From: Dermanyssus gallinae
Taxonomy: Eukaryota; Arthropoda; Arachnida; Mesostigmata; Dermanyssidae
Direction of reading: 5' to 3'
Assembly (NCBI GenBank): GCA_003439945.1
Contig: QVRM01002800.1
Span: 62,001 to 126,000, forward strand
Length of the DNA: 64,000 nucleotides
The translations under genes and the position numbers were made by a program. Below, in pieces: positions 24,063-34,949 of the stretch (within the stretch, counting starts at the first letter, position 1; every line of letters starts with the position of its first letter). The notes beneath the pieces are model-generated. The model searched no databases. It worked only from the letters and a program-made list of their open reading frames with translations, and was not told the DNA's origin.

Positions 24063-24230
24063 GGCTGACTCTCAGTCAAGATTTAACGTCCATGGGACTG
24101 CTTATTGCATTGCTTCATAGACGGACCCGCGTAAATACAAATGTGCAACGGTGGGGCTCGAACCCGCGCACCTATGTGTCGTTTCCGGTCGCGAGGCGCA
24201 GACGAATGCACTACGCCACCGGGGTCGACA
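24063..24230 (-). mobile_element. tRNA-derived SINE, copy 3, nested in the Tc1-like element
   Basis: The reverse complement runs from TGTCGACCCCGGTGGCGTAG through a box B-like GGGTTCGAGCC to CTGAGAGTCAGCC. It lies between the left TIR and the transposase start of the Tc1-like element, so it inserted after that element or was carried with it. A 'caggaatattg' motif occurs just before (about 24044) and just after (about 24229), compatible with a target-site duplication. Confidence 0.8.
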
Positions 24231-24373
24231 GGAATATTGCCTTTTTTTTCTTTTTTTTTATACAGGAGGGGGAAATAGGAATATTGCCTAGCTAAATCAA
24301 TTGTTCTATAGCTGCAAAATATTCTACAGCTCAGTTGTTGTTCTGAACTAACGACGAAGCTTATGTTTAAATC

Positions 24374-25387
24374 ATGGGTCGTACAAAGGATCTCCCGGAT
24401 AACGAAAATACAAGAATTGAGGCATATGCTGAGCTCGGTCATACAGTAACTGCTATAGCAACCAGATTAGGACGGCATAAGAGCACCATCAGCAGGTTCT
24501 TACACCCTGGAGTGAACCAAAGGTGCAGATCTAACAGTGGGCGTAAGCCACTTTTGACTATTCGAGATCGGCGTAGGATCATACATTTGGCTACTCATGA
24601 CCAAATGTCTTCTTCCAGGATCGGGACCAAATGTCTTCTTCCAAGATCAGGACCACTTTGGGAGTGCCAGTGCACCGATCCACAGTGTACCAAGTGTTAA
24701 GTTCTGACAAAAACGTGCGATACGCAAAAAGGAAACTTATGCCGCGACTGCAACTAAAGCATATAGTCGCACGGCGTGCATTTTCGCATAGATATCAAAT
24801 TTAGGATAACGAAAAACATCGTCTTCTCGGATAAAAAGAAATTTAATCTCGATGGCCCTGACGGCTGTCAGTACTAATGGCATGGCTTACGGAAAAAACC
24901 TAAATGGTTCTCGAAACGTGTGGCCGGTGGTGGTTCTGTGAAATAATGGGACGCGTTTGGATATAATGGGAAGTCTGATCTAGTCGCGATTGCGGGCCGA
25001 AACAATTCCGACAAGTACCAGCGTATCGTCGGTTCCCCGTTAGAAGCCCCCTTCAGAAGAATTGGGGGACCTGACTCAGTTTTTCAACAAGACAACGCCA
25101 CGTTTCATACCTCGGCTAACACTATAGCCTTCTTTCAAGAACAAGGAGTGCCACTTTTTGACTGGCCGGCATTGAGTCCAGACCTGAATCCCATCGAACA
25201 TTTTTGGGGATATTTGGTGAAGCAGATTTACGCACATGGTCGACAATATGATAATTTGTCGGACCTCAAAGCTGTCCAGCAAACATGGACTGATATTCCA
25301 CCTTTGTACTTACAACAGCTCATTAACTCCATGAAATACCCGAGTTTACGATTATTTCAGAAGATGAGACGAAAAACCAGTTTCTAG
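24374..25387 (+). pseudogene. Tc1-like transposase (DD34E), broken
   Basis: The start MGRTKDLPDNENTRIEAYAE is followed by a helix-turn-helix (VTAIATRLGRHKSTISRFL) and a basic linker. A 26-bp tandem duplication (24599-24624 and 24625-24650) then shifts the frame. Downstream, the first catalytic Asp is in FSDKKKFNLDGPDG (about 24830). The second is in FQQDNATFHTS (about 25081-25113), and the Glu is in SPDLNPIEHFWGYL (about 25175-25215), with 34 residues between the last two, as in Tc1. Stops and indels interrupt the middle (for example QYxWHG near 24870). The frame ends KMRRKTSF. It would have acted as a cut-and-paste transposase binding its own TIRs; it is not functional now. Confidence 0.88.
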
Positions 25388-25781
25388 AATAGAATATGTA
25401 GTATCAAATAACTCATACAGCCCTGCAAAAAATCGAATACTCCGTAAGGCTAACACTATAGCCTTCTTTCAAGAACAAGGAGTGCCACTTTTTGACTGAC
25501 CGGCATTGAGTCCAGACCTGAATCCCATCGAACATTTTTGGGGATATTTGGTGAAGCAGATTTACGCACATGGTCGACAATATGATAATTTGTCGGACCT
25601 CAAAGCTGTCCAGCAAACATGGACTGATATTCCACCTTTGTACTTACAACAGCTCATTAACTCCATGAAATACCCGAGTTTACGATTATTTCAGAAGATG
25701 AGACGAAAAACCAGTTTCTAGAATATAATATGTTGTATCAAATAACTCATACAGCCCTGCAAAAAATCGAATACTCCGTAA
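25114..25781. repeat. 334-bp tandem duplication inside the Tc1-like element
   Basis: Copy A (25114-25447) and copy B (25448-25781) are offset by exactly 334 bp and differ at only a few bases. One difference turns the Trp codon of the DWPALSPDL segment into TGA in copy B. The junctions share GGC/AAGG-type microhomology. The result is two copies of the transposase C-terminus. Confidence 0.95.
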
Positions 25782-25982
25782 GGCGTTATTGCTGCTAATA
25801 TTTTGCAACACTGTTTTTCACACGTTTTATGTTTTGTATGAACCGATTGTGAGATTGCAACGAAATTAACACCATACTCGTGGTTCGTCGTGTACATAAT
25901 GTACAACATTTCAAGCCATTCAAATATATCAAGCCGAAATTATCACCAAAAGCATGAGTTGCTATTTTTTGCAAAGCACTTT

Positions 25983-26006
25983 ATATATATATATATATAT
26001 ATATAT
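25983..26006. repeat. (TA)n tract
   Basis: About 12 TA units at the right end of the Tc1-like element; the left end also follows a TA tract (23736-23770). Confidence 0.9.
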
Positions 26007-26009
26007 CCA

Positions 26010-26827
26010 TCTATATACCGTATCATCTGGCTAGACGAGAAAGCGGTATGCGCATGGGATAAAGTCGGAAGAATCGAGGTCGAGGTCGTTGCCATAGTCG
26101 AGTGGATAAAAGGGAAAAAGTAGGGACTGTTTGATCGGTTTATTATCAAGCCAAACATTGCGAGTTTTCGGGTTATTATCAAGCCAAACACTGCAAAGTT
26201 TCGCGCTTCCCGACCCGGCTTTAGGCTCGACGACGGGGTCGAGGAGTTTGATTTGCGTATCGTTTTATAGGGCGCACAGCGCATCGTGGTGCGGCACTGT
26301 TTGACTACAGCTTGACCAAGCATTCCTATTTCGTCTAGGTTAGTGCGAATATGCACGCTTCTACACGGCATTACACTAACTTACTGCATTGCACAAATGG
26401 CCGCCATTCAATAGTTGCTGATATAAGCTGCTCGTTCTCGAATATCTGGCATCTTAATTGCGAGAAGGTCTTTGTTGGCCGGGAACACTACGCCACGGTT
26501 CATTTGACCCACTAGCATCATTAGTGGGGGTGACATCTTATGACGCACTACTTCTAATAATAGTAATAATAGATTATATATAATAACAATAACATAATAC
26601 TCCATACGGCGCCGCAGTGTGACGTTGGCGTTCCCTGTCATTGTGTTTGGGACGATATCTGTTTATCCGATTGGTATCAGCTAGGCCTGATGAGCTCCTG
26701 ATGAGGCGGGGACTATGGACATAGCATACGCGCAGGTTTTTACCCTATAGGAGCAATTATTCTTCCTTTGAACCTTATCTACTTGAAAAGTTTTTACATA
26801 GATGTTCTTTGCGTTACGTGATCATAC

Positions 26828-26891
<64 letters not shown>

Positions 26892-29800
26892 AACGACAAA
26901 GGGTGGTAAAAATATATTCCGCAAACGCCATGTTATATTCCGTAGTCGAGCGACAGTCAACACCAGCATTCTTATACTACATGTGCATCGTAGGTATCTT
27001 TTTCCGGCAAGGGTGTACAACAAAATAATTTTTGTATGCCCTAAAGGCGCCAAAGTTGGGAGCCAACATCTTTATTCTTTGTGTTTAGGCCTAAGCCCTC
27101 TTTGTTACTCTACAGCATTTGCATGGCTTAGAGTTTTCAATATTTTTCAAGGTAATTGGCGTATTACTTGTACATTATACAAGGTTCTGCAATATCCGTT
27201 GTAAAGTATGTGCAACTAGAACATAAGCGGTTCTACGCATGATATTTACCAGATTTAAAAGGAGAAAGTTCGGATAACTTTAGAGGTCTTATGCTGCAAA
27301 TAAGCGGGACACCCAACAGATTCCTTTGTTCCTCATTTTAGCTCGGTCACTTTGATCAGCTCGGTGGTATGCTGTAATCAAAATCTTGCAAAATCAAAAT
27401 ACACTGCATGGATAGACTGTCTTTTACTATACTCGCTCACGCAAAGCCGACTCGTGAGCAATCAGCGAGACGTTTAATACTGTTAGAACGTTTGTAGCTT
27501 TGGCTTGTGATCACGCACATGTTAGTTAGGCTATACACATGTGTAACGTGTTAACTCTAGGCGAGTTCGCTAATCTCTACTACAGAAATAAATCCTCTGC
27601 TCGAAGTCTGGCTTGCTTGTGGGCTAGTTTGACGACTGTTGATAATGTTTTTGTTTAAAGCAGAAAACACAAAAGCGTTTAGCACGCGTCGGTCGTTCTT
27701 CTTGTTTGTCACTAGTTCAATGTGAAGCGTTTTAGTTGATAAATGTGCCAGTTTGTAAAATTTTGATAACACGTTGTACACTATAATTCTATATACTAAA
27801 AATAAAATATCAGGTCCGGAAGATTTTTCGCCTTGCTACACACGATCTTTCGCGCACGCATTTGTTTGCAGTGAAGGTATGGAACATGGTATTTTTACTT
27901 TATATCGCTAGTTAAGAAATATTGCACTCAAAAATCCCGATGGCTCATGACTAATCGTGTTCTTGTTCAAATGCAGCCGACAAAGTTTCAATTACTTTCA
28001 ACCAAGCAATCTTAAAGAACATTACCTTATATAGTAGGCCTTCAAGTAGATTCAAATAGTGATTCGTACGCGGAACACAAATTGCATACCTTCTACAAAT
28101 TAAATACGCCTATTGTTACCGCGGCGTGGCTGCCTCTGACATAAAAGTCGCCCTACGCACGCGGTAAGTGAGAAAGTGCTAGAAAGAAAAACGAACCATA
28201 GCTGTTGTTTCCTGGAGACATTAGCTAATTACAAACTTTATAGTACTTACAAGACAGGTTTAAAAACGTATAGAAGAAAATAGAAAGAAAAAGCAGCAGA
28301 TGAAGATGGAGAAGATGAAGAATTAGAAGAAGAAAGAAGAGAAAAAGAAGATGAAGAATTAGAAGAAGAAAAGGAGAGAAAAAGAAAATGATGAAAAACT
28401 TCACCAGCGACAAAACCAGCTGCGGCCGAATGATGCGAGACTTCTGATGAGGACGGAGGTGTTCATCGGTCGCCACTCGCGTCGACAGCAATACGGGCGC
28501 CGGGCGCCGAGAGCCGAGAGCCAGGAAGCCGGGTAGACTCTAGTCGGTGCCCGGTGATGTCAGTTTGACGGAACGGCTCGCCTTTGCCTCACGTGCCTGG
28601 AATGCCGACGAACTAACAGCTGTACAATACCAGTGAGAAGGCCGCAATGGCGGTACTTGTAGTAGTCGTGGTGGTGGTGGTGGTAGCAGCAGAAGTGGTA
28701 GTAGTAGTTGCGTGGTTGGATTGGCTTTCTCTTCTCTTCCACTCACCTTGAGCCCCTCTCACATGTCTCCTGCAACGGACCTGCATGAGACAGCTCGCCC
28801 TTTAGCTAGCCAGGAGGCCCAGGAGGTTGCCTTAGGCCAACTGCCTATAAGCTGCCGCAGCAGCCACCCCCGCCCTCGGAACCACCGGCCTCTTGGCGGG
28901 CACAAGAAGGTCGGATCCTACGAACGAATAGTCTGTTGTCGGTCGGGCCGGTGGGTCGTTCGTTGGTTGGTTCGTTCGCTTGGTTGGTTGGTTGGTCTAC
29001 CGTAGGCAGGCCGCACAATAGACGAGTACCGCCTTGGCAGACAGACGAGCACGCCTGCCGCACTACCAGTCACTACTGCCCACCGCCCCAGACCCCAGGC
29101 CCCACACCAGTCGCATGCAGTTCCGACGACGAACCGATCTACCCCCGAACAACACCCCCTCCTCAACCTGCTATTCCTGCTCGGCCCGGCCCCAGGGCTC
29201 TCTTCTCCTTTATTCTCCATATTCGTCCGGCCCGAGGTGTCAACGACTTACTCCTGACATCGCTCAGCGTTCGCTGCATGACCGCTCAGTCTTCGGACTC
29301 GTCGGTCGAGTAGTAGGGGAGGCGCGCCTCATTCTTTTTCACGCTTGCCAAGCATCGTTGGTGGCATACGTCGGACGGTCGGAAGGCTCGCGGGCGCCCA
29401 CACGCCGATGTCCGCGGGCCCGGCGCGGCCCGGCCCGACCCGACCCGAAGCCACGCGAGTGCCACTGCTGACGGCCAAAAGTGGAGTTCCTGTTCCCGAA
29501 CCGCCACTGCCGCCGCCGCCACCATCCTAGTAAGGAACGAGGAAAAAGAGGAAGAGGAAGGAGATGGAAAAGAAGACGAAGAGGAGGCCATTTATCCGCC
29601 GAGGCCAAGCGTGTGGCCTACTGAGAACGGCCTACTCCCATTTTTATGGAGGAGGATCTCGCCTCGGCTAGACTCATTCGCCGTTCTCGGCTCATTCGTC
29701 TCAGCGGGTCAGGCATTTATTTCACTGGCCGAAGAACGAAGAAGCTGACCATAAGCGGTCGGAAGTCTGGAGGCAGACGCATCACGACAGCCGACAGACA

Positions 29801-30800
29801 CACGATGTCTACGACGTACGAGATGTGTCTTTGTGTCTTGCGTTCCTTCTTCTTCCATACATACGCAGCCGGAAATCCAGCGCTTCGCTTCGGTGCTACT
29901 GGTGACGACGATTGAGAGAGCTCGAGGTACGATGAAGCAGCAAGGACAGACGCCACGATGATGGCGTCTCTTACTCTACGTGGCGTCGAATATGGTGGCA
30001 TTTAAGGCACTGACTTACTGCGCTGCTGCTGCTGCCGCGGCTTGCTCCAGGTTCTTTTGTCAGTTTTGTTTGACTCACAGTCAGTAAGTCAGTTTGCTGT
30101 CGACAGATTGTTGACACAACGGGGTAGACGACGTAACCACCTAACATTAAACGATATAAAACGCCATTTGTTACTCGAAGCAGCCTAATGTGGTTAATGG
30201 TGCACGGGTTGTTTTGCCTGCGGCAACTTTGTACTTTGCTTGGTGTACTTTGCTTGCTTACTATCAGTGCTTGGGGGGAAGTCTATACCTCATTTTAATA
30301 TATGCACTAACAAAAACAAATATCTATATATATACTTCAGCTTTAAGAACCGGCAGTACATTTCGTTTTGTCTCAGCTCGTTGAAAGCAACCGCCCTTTT
30401 AGATTCGTAAACAAGTTTTACCGGCTAATAAGGGTTATTTTATTTGCGCTCTGAGTCTTCGAAGAGTGGTGTATCCGCCAGCAGGTTGACAAGACAATTC
30501 TTGCAGGTCGAGTGCAGTCCAAGCACCCTTTTGAGGAAGGTGGGATAGATGCGGTCAAGCTTGTCCAAGTGCTTATGCGACGACTATGTTTATACGTGGA
30601 TACCTAGCTACATTTTTATATGTATATATATATATATATATATATGCTGACACCTAACTAAGTGTTTGCAAAATCCATTATGAAACATTATGATGAGGAA
30701 CACTCGAATGCATTTAATTCTCGCTGAAAGTTGTACAATATAGCTGTACGTGGCCCAATTGTTGGGTACAGCTATTTTGCCACTTATATATATATATATA
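26010..30800. other. No recognised gene; GC-rich and simple-repeat DNA
   Basis: Contains a 33-bp tandem duplication (TTATTATCAAGCCAAACA at 26140 and 26173), a TA tract at 26833-26888, an AAGAAG-rich run at 28265-28395, GTGGTG near 28665-28690, GGTTGGTTGGTT near 28975-28996 and a markedly GC-rich stretch at about 28700-29550 (GGCCCGGCGCGGCCCGGCCC near 29417). A CpG-rich promoter or 5' UTR of an unseen gene is possible, but no coding exon is recognisable. Confidence 0.4.
26833..26888. repeat. (TA)n tract
   Basis: About 27 TA units. Confidence 0.95.
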
Positions 30801-30805
30801 TATAT

Positions 30806-30833
30806 ATATTCGGCAATATAGATTGCCGAATAT
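30806..30833. other. 12-bp inverted repeat with 4-nt loop
   Basis: ATATTCGGCAAT and ATTGCCGAATAT flank ATAG at the edge of a TA tract, just before the mariner fragment. It could be a remnant of an inverted repeat formed within the TA tract. Confidence 0.7.
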
Positions 30834-30849
30834 TACATATTGATAATGG

Positions 30850-31230
30850 TGATCAAGCAGTGTGCAAAACGTTCGTGATATTTTACTCAGCAACCGCCAA
30901 ATTACTATCAAGGAAATAGCTGATCAATTGGCGATATATTATGGATCGTTTGTGACAGTCTTGACCGACGCATTATGCGCCAAAAGACTGGCAGAGTTTG
31001 TTCCAAAACTGTTGAAGTTAAAGCAAATTAACCCTCTGAGCCGTAGCAGAAGACCCTAGATTGCTCCAAAGAGTGATTACAAGGGACAAATCATTGGTTT
31101 ACGGTTATAACATAATAAGAGCAAAGCTCAATCCTTCCAGTGGTGCTTTCAAGCGGAGAATCGATTGAAGAAATTCAGAAAGAGCGGATTCAACATTAAG
31201 GTTATTCTTTTTTCTTCCACTTCGGATTAT
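30850..31230 (+). pseudogene. Mariner transposase fragment (SETMAR-like group)
   Basis: The + strand reads VQNVRDILLSNRQITIKEIADQLAI, in two 20-residue-or-less blocks joined at LLSNRQITIKEIA. This is followed by YGSFVTVLTDALCAKRLAEF and VPKLLKL, the second helix-turn-helix of mariner transposases (usually IxxIAxxLxISYGSxxxILTDxLxMxRVxAxxVPKLL). After a deletion it resumes with LLQRVITRDKSLVYGYN, where the family has LQRVITGDESWVYGYD. The rest of the catalytic domain is absent. No TIRs are seen. It is a different mariner lineage from the element at 42934-44024. Confidence 0.8.
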
Positions 31231-31248
31231 TAAATAAATAATCTTTTT

Positions 31249-31252
<4 letters not shown>

Positions 31253-31302
<50 letters not shown>
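31253..31302. repeat. (TA)n tract
   Basis: About 25 TA units directly after the mariner fragment. Confidence 0.95.
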
Positions 31303-31303
<1 letters not shown>

Positions 31304-31699
31304 GTGCATATGTCTATATCGTTTTCAATCTTATTACGCTATGCTTAGCATCTCTATTCAAAACAAGTTGGAGGTGGTTACATTTATTGAAACGGAATAA
31401 AAGGTAAATTTTGTTAATAAGCTGACATTACGCTCATTGCCACCGCCGTGCCTGGCACATCTGTTATCATCGTCTCCAACATCGATGTCTACATCTTGTT
31501 GCTCTGATTTTCAGGGTGCCTGCTTTTGTTAGAGGGCTAATTGGAAAATGCCGTTGCACACACGGACACCGTGACAGGAAAGGTCCCAGAAAACAAGCAC
31601 GAACCGGTAGTGTGGGACTCTAACCCACTAAAAACCAATCATATGTCTCCGTCTTCCCGCCTGACTGAGAACTGCTTGCACAAAACATCAAGCAGTCAG

Positions 31700-32330
31700 G
31701 GGGGCGAACCTACTGTTCCTGGGTGTGTTCCCCGGGAGTCTCGGGGAGGCGCGAGCGAACCAGAAGGGCGGCCCTTGTTTTCTTCTGCAGTATATTTTTA
31801 AAAGCGTGTGACACTTCGTTCCAGTAAGATGTTGATTCCGTAATTTTCCTGATACTGTCATGTAGGTTAACGGCTGTATTGTTCCTTAGAAGCACCAGTA
31901 GGCTTGCGCGCTGCTCCGTTCATGCCGGACACGTCCGCACGGTGTGCTCTGGCGTGTCGTCGAGTCTCTTGCCGCAGTGGACGCACGTGGGGCTGGGGAT
32001 TATCCCAATCCTGAACAGGTAGGATTCGAAGTCGCCGTGGTCTGTAAGAACCTGGGTTGCGTAGAATGTGAGTCCCTCCACCCGGCCGTTTGAGCCAGCC
32101 TCTGATGTTTGGGATAAGGATGCGGAATTGAGGATTGTACGCTGACGTTCCTCGTCTTTATTTGAGGTCTGGGCTCTCCCATAAGTGGCGGCGCTTGGCC
32201 GCCTCAGAGTGCCTGCTGCCATTGTTCCCCTGCCGCTACTTATTATTGTAGCTACCAACCTGGCAGTTTTGAATGTGTATACGACGATGTATAATACATT
32301 TGCAGTATAGGGGCTGTGCGGCATAATTGT
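31700..32330 (-). mobile_element. R1-type LINE, 3' fragment (C-terminus of ORF2)
   Basis: The minus strand reads FYATQVLTDHGDFESYLFRI, then GIIPSPTCVHCGKRLDDTPEHTVRTCPA, given here only by its key parts. It shows the C-x2-C-x9-H-x4-C zinc segment found at the C-terminus of R1-clade ORF2 after a Q-xLTxHGxFxxYLxRxG motif. After one frame break (about 31922) the frame continues with TEQRASLLVLLR and a helical tail to about 31715. No reverse transcriptase domain precedes it, so it is a severely 5'-truncated copy. Confidence 0.78.
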
Positions 32331-34930
32331 CTAGTTCGAATATAGAATACAATATTTATTGCATGGTCGTAGAAACATAGTGTCACCTACGTAAAATTAC
32401 GCGCGAATAATAAGAGCGAGGTATAGGCAAATATCGCATTGTACCCGTGTTGTTCAATACCCCTTATCTTCACTTTGTTATCCCAATAAGACTGCAATGC
32501 GTACATTTATACAAGCATTTACTAAGGGTTAGGCCCTTGGTTGCATCTATACATCTTCCCCAAAGATAGGCATTCATTTCCAATGGTAGATCGAACCTGG
32601 AAGTTTGAAACATTTTGTGTAATTGATCCTCCCGCTGGAAGTTGTACAAAACGAACTAAGGTTTCGAATTCTGTGGCGTGTAGGCTAGTGGTTTCAATCA
32701 GATTTCAAGTAGACCCATTTATGTGAGAAGGAGAACAGTAATGAGTAAATTGCCTATGTTAACACGATATGAACGCAAGCTAAGCACGGCACCAGGTAAA
32801 TGTATCTATTTTATGCAATGTACTCTGTCTGGATATGCACATGAAAGAGCATAGCATATATGATTAATATAGTAAAATAGGTTTACGAACATTTTTGCAG
32901 AAGAACACGGATGCAGTACTGTTGTTGGGGTGATACGGAGGACATAGACAACCACAACAATGACATGCATTCCCCTCTGGGTCCATGAAACCAAGCACAC
33001 CGACACCACAGCAGATAATGCAATCTAAAAACTGAAGCGAGTGGCGAGCTGCTGACATGGACGGAGAGATTCCTTTCAGGCCACTGAGAATATTCGTACC
33101 GGAACGTTTCCAGGGCGGCTCTTTACCGCAGATTATACGGGTTTATCGAAAAAACACAGACGGGTTTATCGAAAAAAAACACAGAAAGACATACGGGTTT
33201 ATCGAAAAAATACAGAACCCGCGAGTATGTAAACTAGTCTGTTGCGCGATTTTGACAAGAGGTCAAGCACTTACTTTAGGAAAGCTGGATTTGGAAGTGT
33301 TAAGGCGTTCCCATGTTACTTGAATAATGAAGGTGGCTACAAAAGCCAATTTAAAGTCAATAATGTCATGGCCGTTTGAATGGACAGTCGTGTGTTGGGC
33401 TTCAAATACTGGCTGTTATGATAAGCGCTTTTCTACAAGGACACGTAGTCAAAAAAAGAGTACCTCGAGAGAGGAAAATCACTCCAAGATTTCAAGGGCT
33501 CTTTACGAACTGCACGTTCTCATATTGTAAACAAATGACAACTGAAGCTGTGCCCAGTGCTTCAATAGCAACGACGCCCGCTACGTTCCTTTGGAATTAT
33601 CCATCGCGACTTTGGATTCTAATGTTGCTATTAAAATGCCAACTTCAGTCTCGCGATTACAGGTGTCAAACCATGTCTCCATTAGAAAAACGTGCTGTTT
33701 GAGTGTATATTTATTTCGCAAGTAAGTTTGCCTGCGCACGTGGTTAATACATACCTATGATAAAATCAATACAACAGTTTTCTCAAGACAAGTTGGGCTT
33801 CCGTCCTATTAGGCAAGAAAATCGTCGATGCGTCTGGCAGTTAGTTGCGTTGCTGCACTAAACGCACTTTTGGGAACAGAACCGGCGGCGGCGGCGGCAT
33901 TCGTCTCCCAAGTGACGGAACCCGCGAGTGGAGCATACCTGGTGGCGGTAACCTCATACAGCGTACCTTGTATACACGTGACGACTAATGCATGCCGTGC
34001 CGTCCCATGAGTTTCTAGAGAGGTGCACCTTTGCACAAGCAACCTCTTCTGTAGTTTCCACCACTTTACCATGCCATTCCTGCAATAGTTTTTAGTATAG
34101 TGACGACTCAGGCCCGATTCCACAGCCGCTCTGCAGCCTACTAGCAGGTACACGAATCGGCTCAAACCGCGGCAAGCAGAGAATCCGCTTCAGGTATACT
34201 GACAAGCACTTCTGAAAGATGCCCGTAGACCCTGCCAAGGCTCTAAATAAACAATGACACAATTTTAAGCTCAACGAGTAGTAGATTTTTCTTTCAAATA
34301 TTTCTCATTTTCCCTTATTATAAACCCTAAGACCGAAGTATGAATAGTTAACAAACTCCAGCAGTTAATTGCTGCTACAGATGATTGTATCTGCCATAGC
34401 CATCTCACCCCACGGTCAGCGTTAGGTGACGTAAACGCAAAGCAGCTGAGCAGGTTTCTTTAAGTGGTACCTTTGTGCGAGGATATACAGGGCACCGAGC
34501 GAACGCTATAGATATGGTTTAGTAGACAATAAGCACTTAGCGCATTGCTTGGCGTGGTGTGCGTGTGACCCTGCCCTGTCCATTAAATGTAAATATAAAA
34601 AGTACAGAGAATCAATAGATAACGCTTGATGCCTCCGACTACCTGGCCTCGCTGGTTGTATTTGATGGTCATTGCCCAGCTGCTACACACCTATGCTGGA
34701 AAAAGCCTATATAAGTCCAGTAACGAGAACGCGATGACAATAGATACACTGAGACAATATCGTGCCACAGCCAAATTAGCCCATTACGAGCGCCGAAAAT
34801 GTGGTTTTCAGAGCGTTAAAAATGTTTTTAGGTTAAATACCGCCGCTTAAGTGTTTAACTCCTGGTAACGTATGATCAGAAACTTAAATCAAGCACGGCG
34901 ATAAAGTCAACGTCGTCAACACGCAGACAG
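32331..34930. other. No recognised gene
   Basis: A threefold tandem motif is present at 33138-33225. A GGCGGC run lies near 33886-33898. Frames at 33376-33702 (+), 33809-34165 (-) and 34629-34850 (+, with a hydrophobic segment WLYLMVIAQLLHTYA near its start) have no family resemblance; the last could be a small secreted peptide or exon but has no support beyond the hydrophobic stretch. Confidence 0.4.
33138..33225. repeat. Tandem ACGGGTTTATCGAAAAAA motif, three copies
   Basis: The copies start at about 33137, 33159 and 33191 and are separated by CACAGA-type spacers of unequal length. Confidence 0.85.
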
Positions 34931-34949
34931 AATGGCGAATACAAGCTGT

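Larger units (their letters stand above)
23771..25982 (+). mobile_element. Tc1-like DNA transposon with complete TIRs, defective
   Basis: Terminal inverted repeats of about 200 bp are visible. AAGTGCGTTGCAAAAAATAG at 23771 matches the complement of CTATTTTTTGCAAAGCACTT ending at 25982. The similarity continues through the CGAACCACGAGTATGGTG segment to AATATTAGCAAC. Both ends abut TA repeats, as expected for a TA target-site duplication. The interior holds a broken transposase (24374-25387), a SINE on the opposite strand inside the left part (24063-24230) and two internal tandem duplications. The long identical tracts in the TIRs suggest fairly recent activity. Confidence 0.9.

Noticed and set aside
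33809..34165. 118-codon minus-strand frame with an Ala run
   Set aside because: The Ala run is the GGCGGC repeat; no homology is recognisable and an overlapping + strand frame is equally open.
34629..34850. Possible small secreted peptide
   Set aside because: Only a hydrophobic N-terminal stretch supports it; there is no cleavage-site context, homology or splice evidence.
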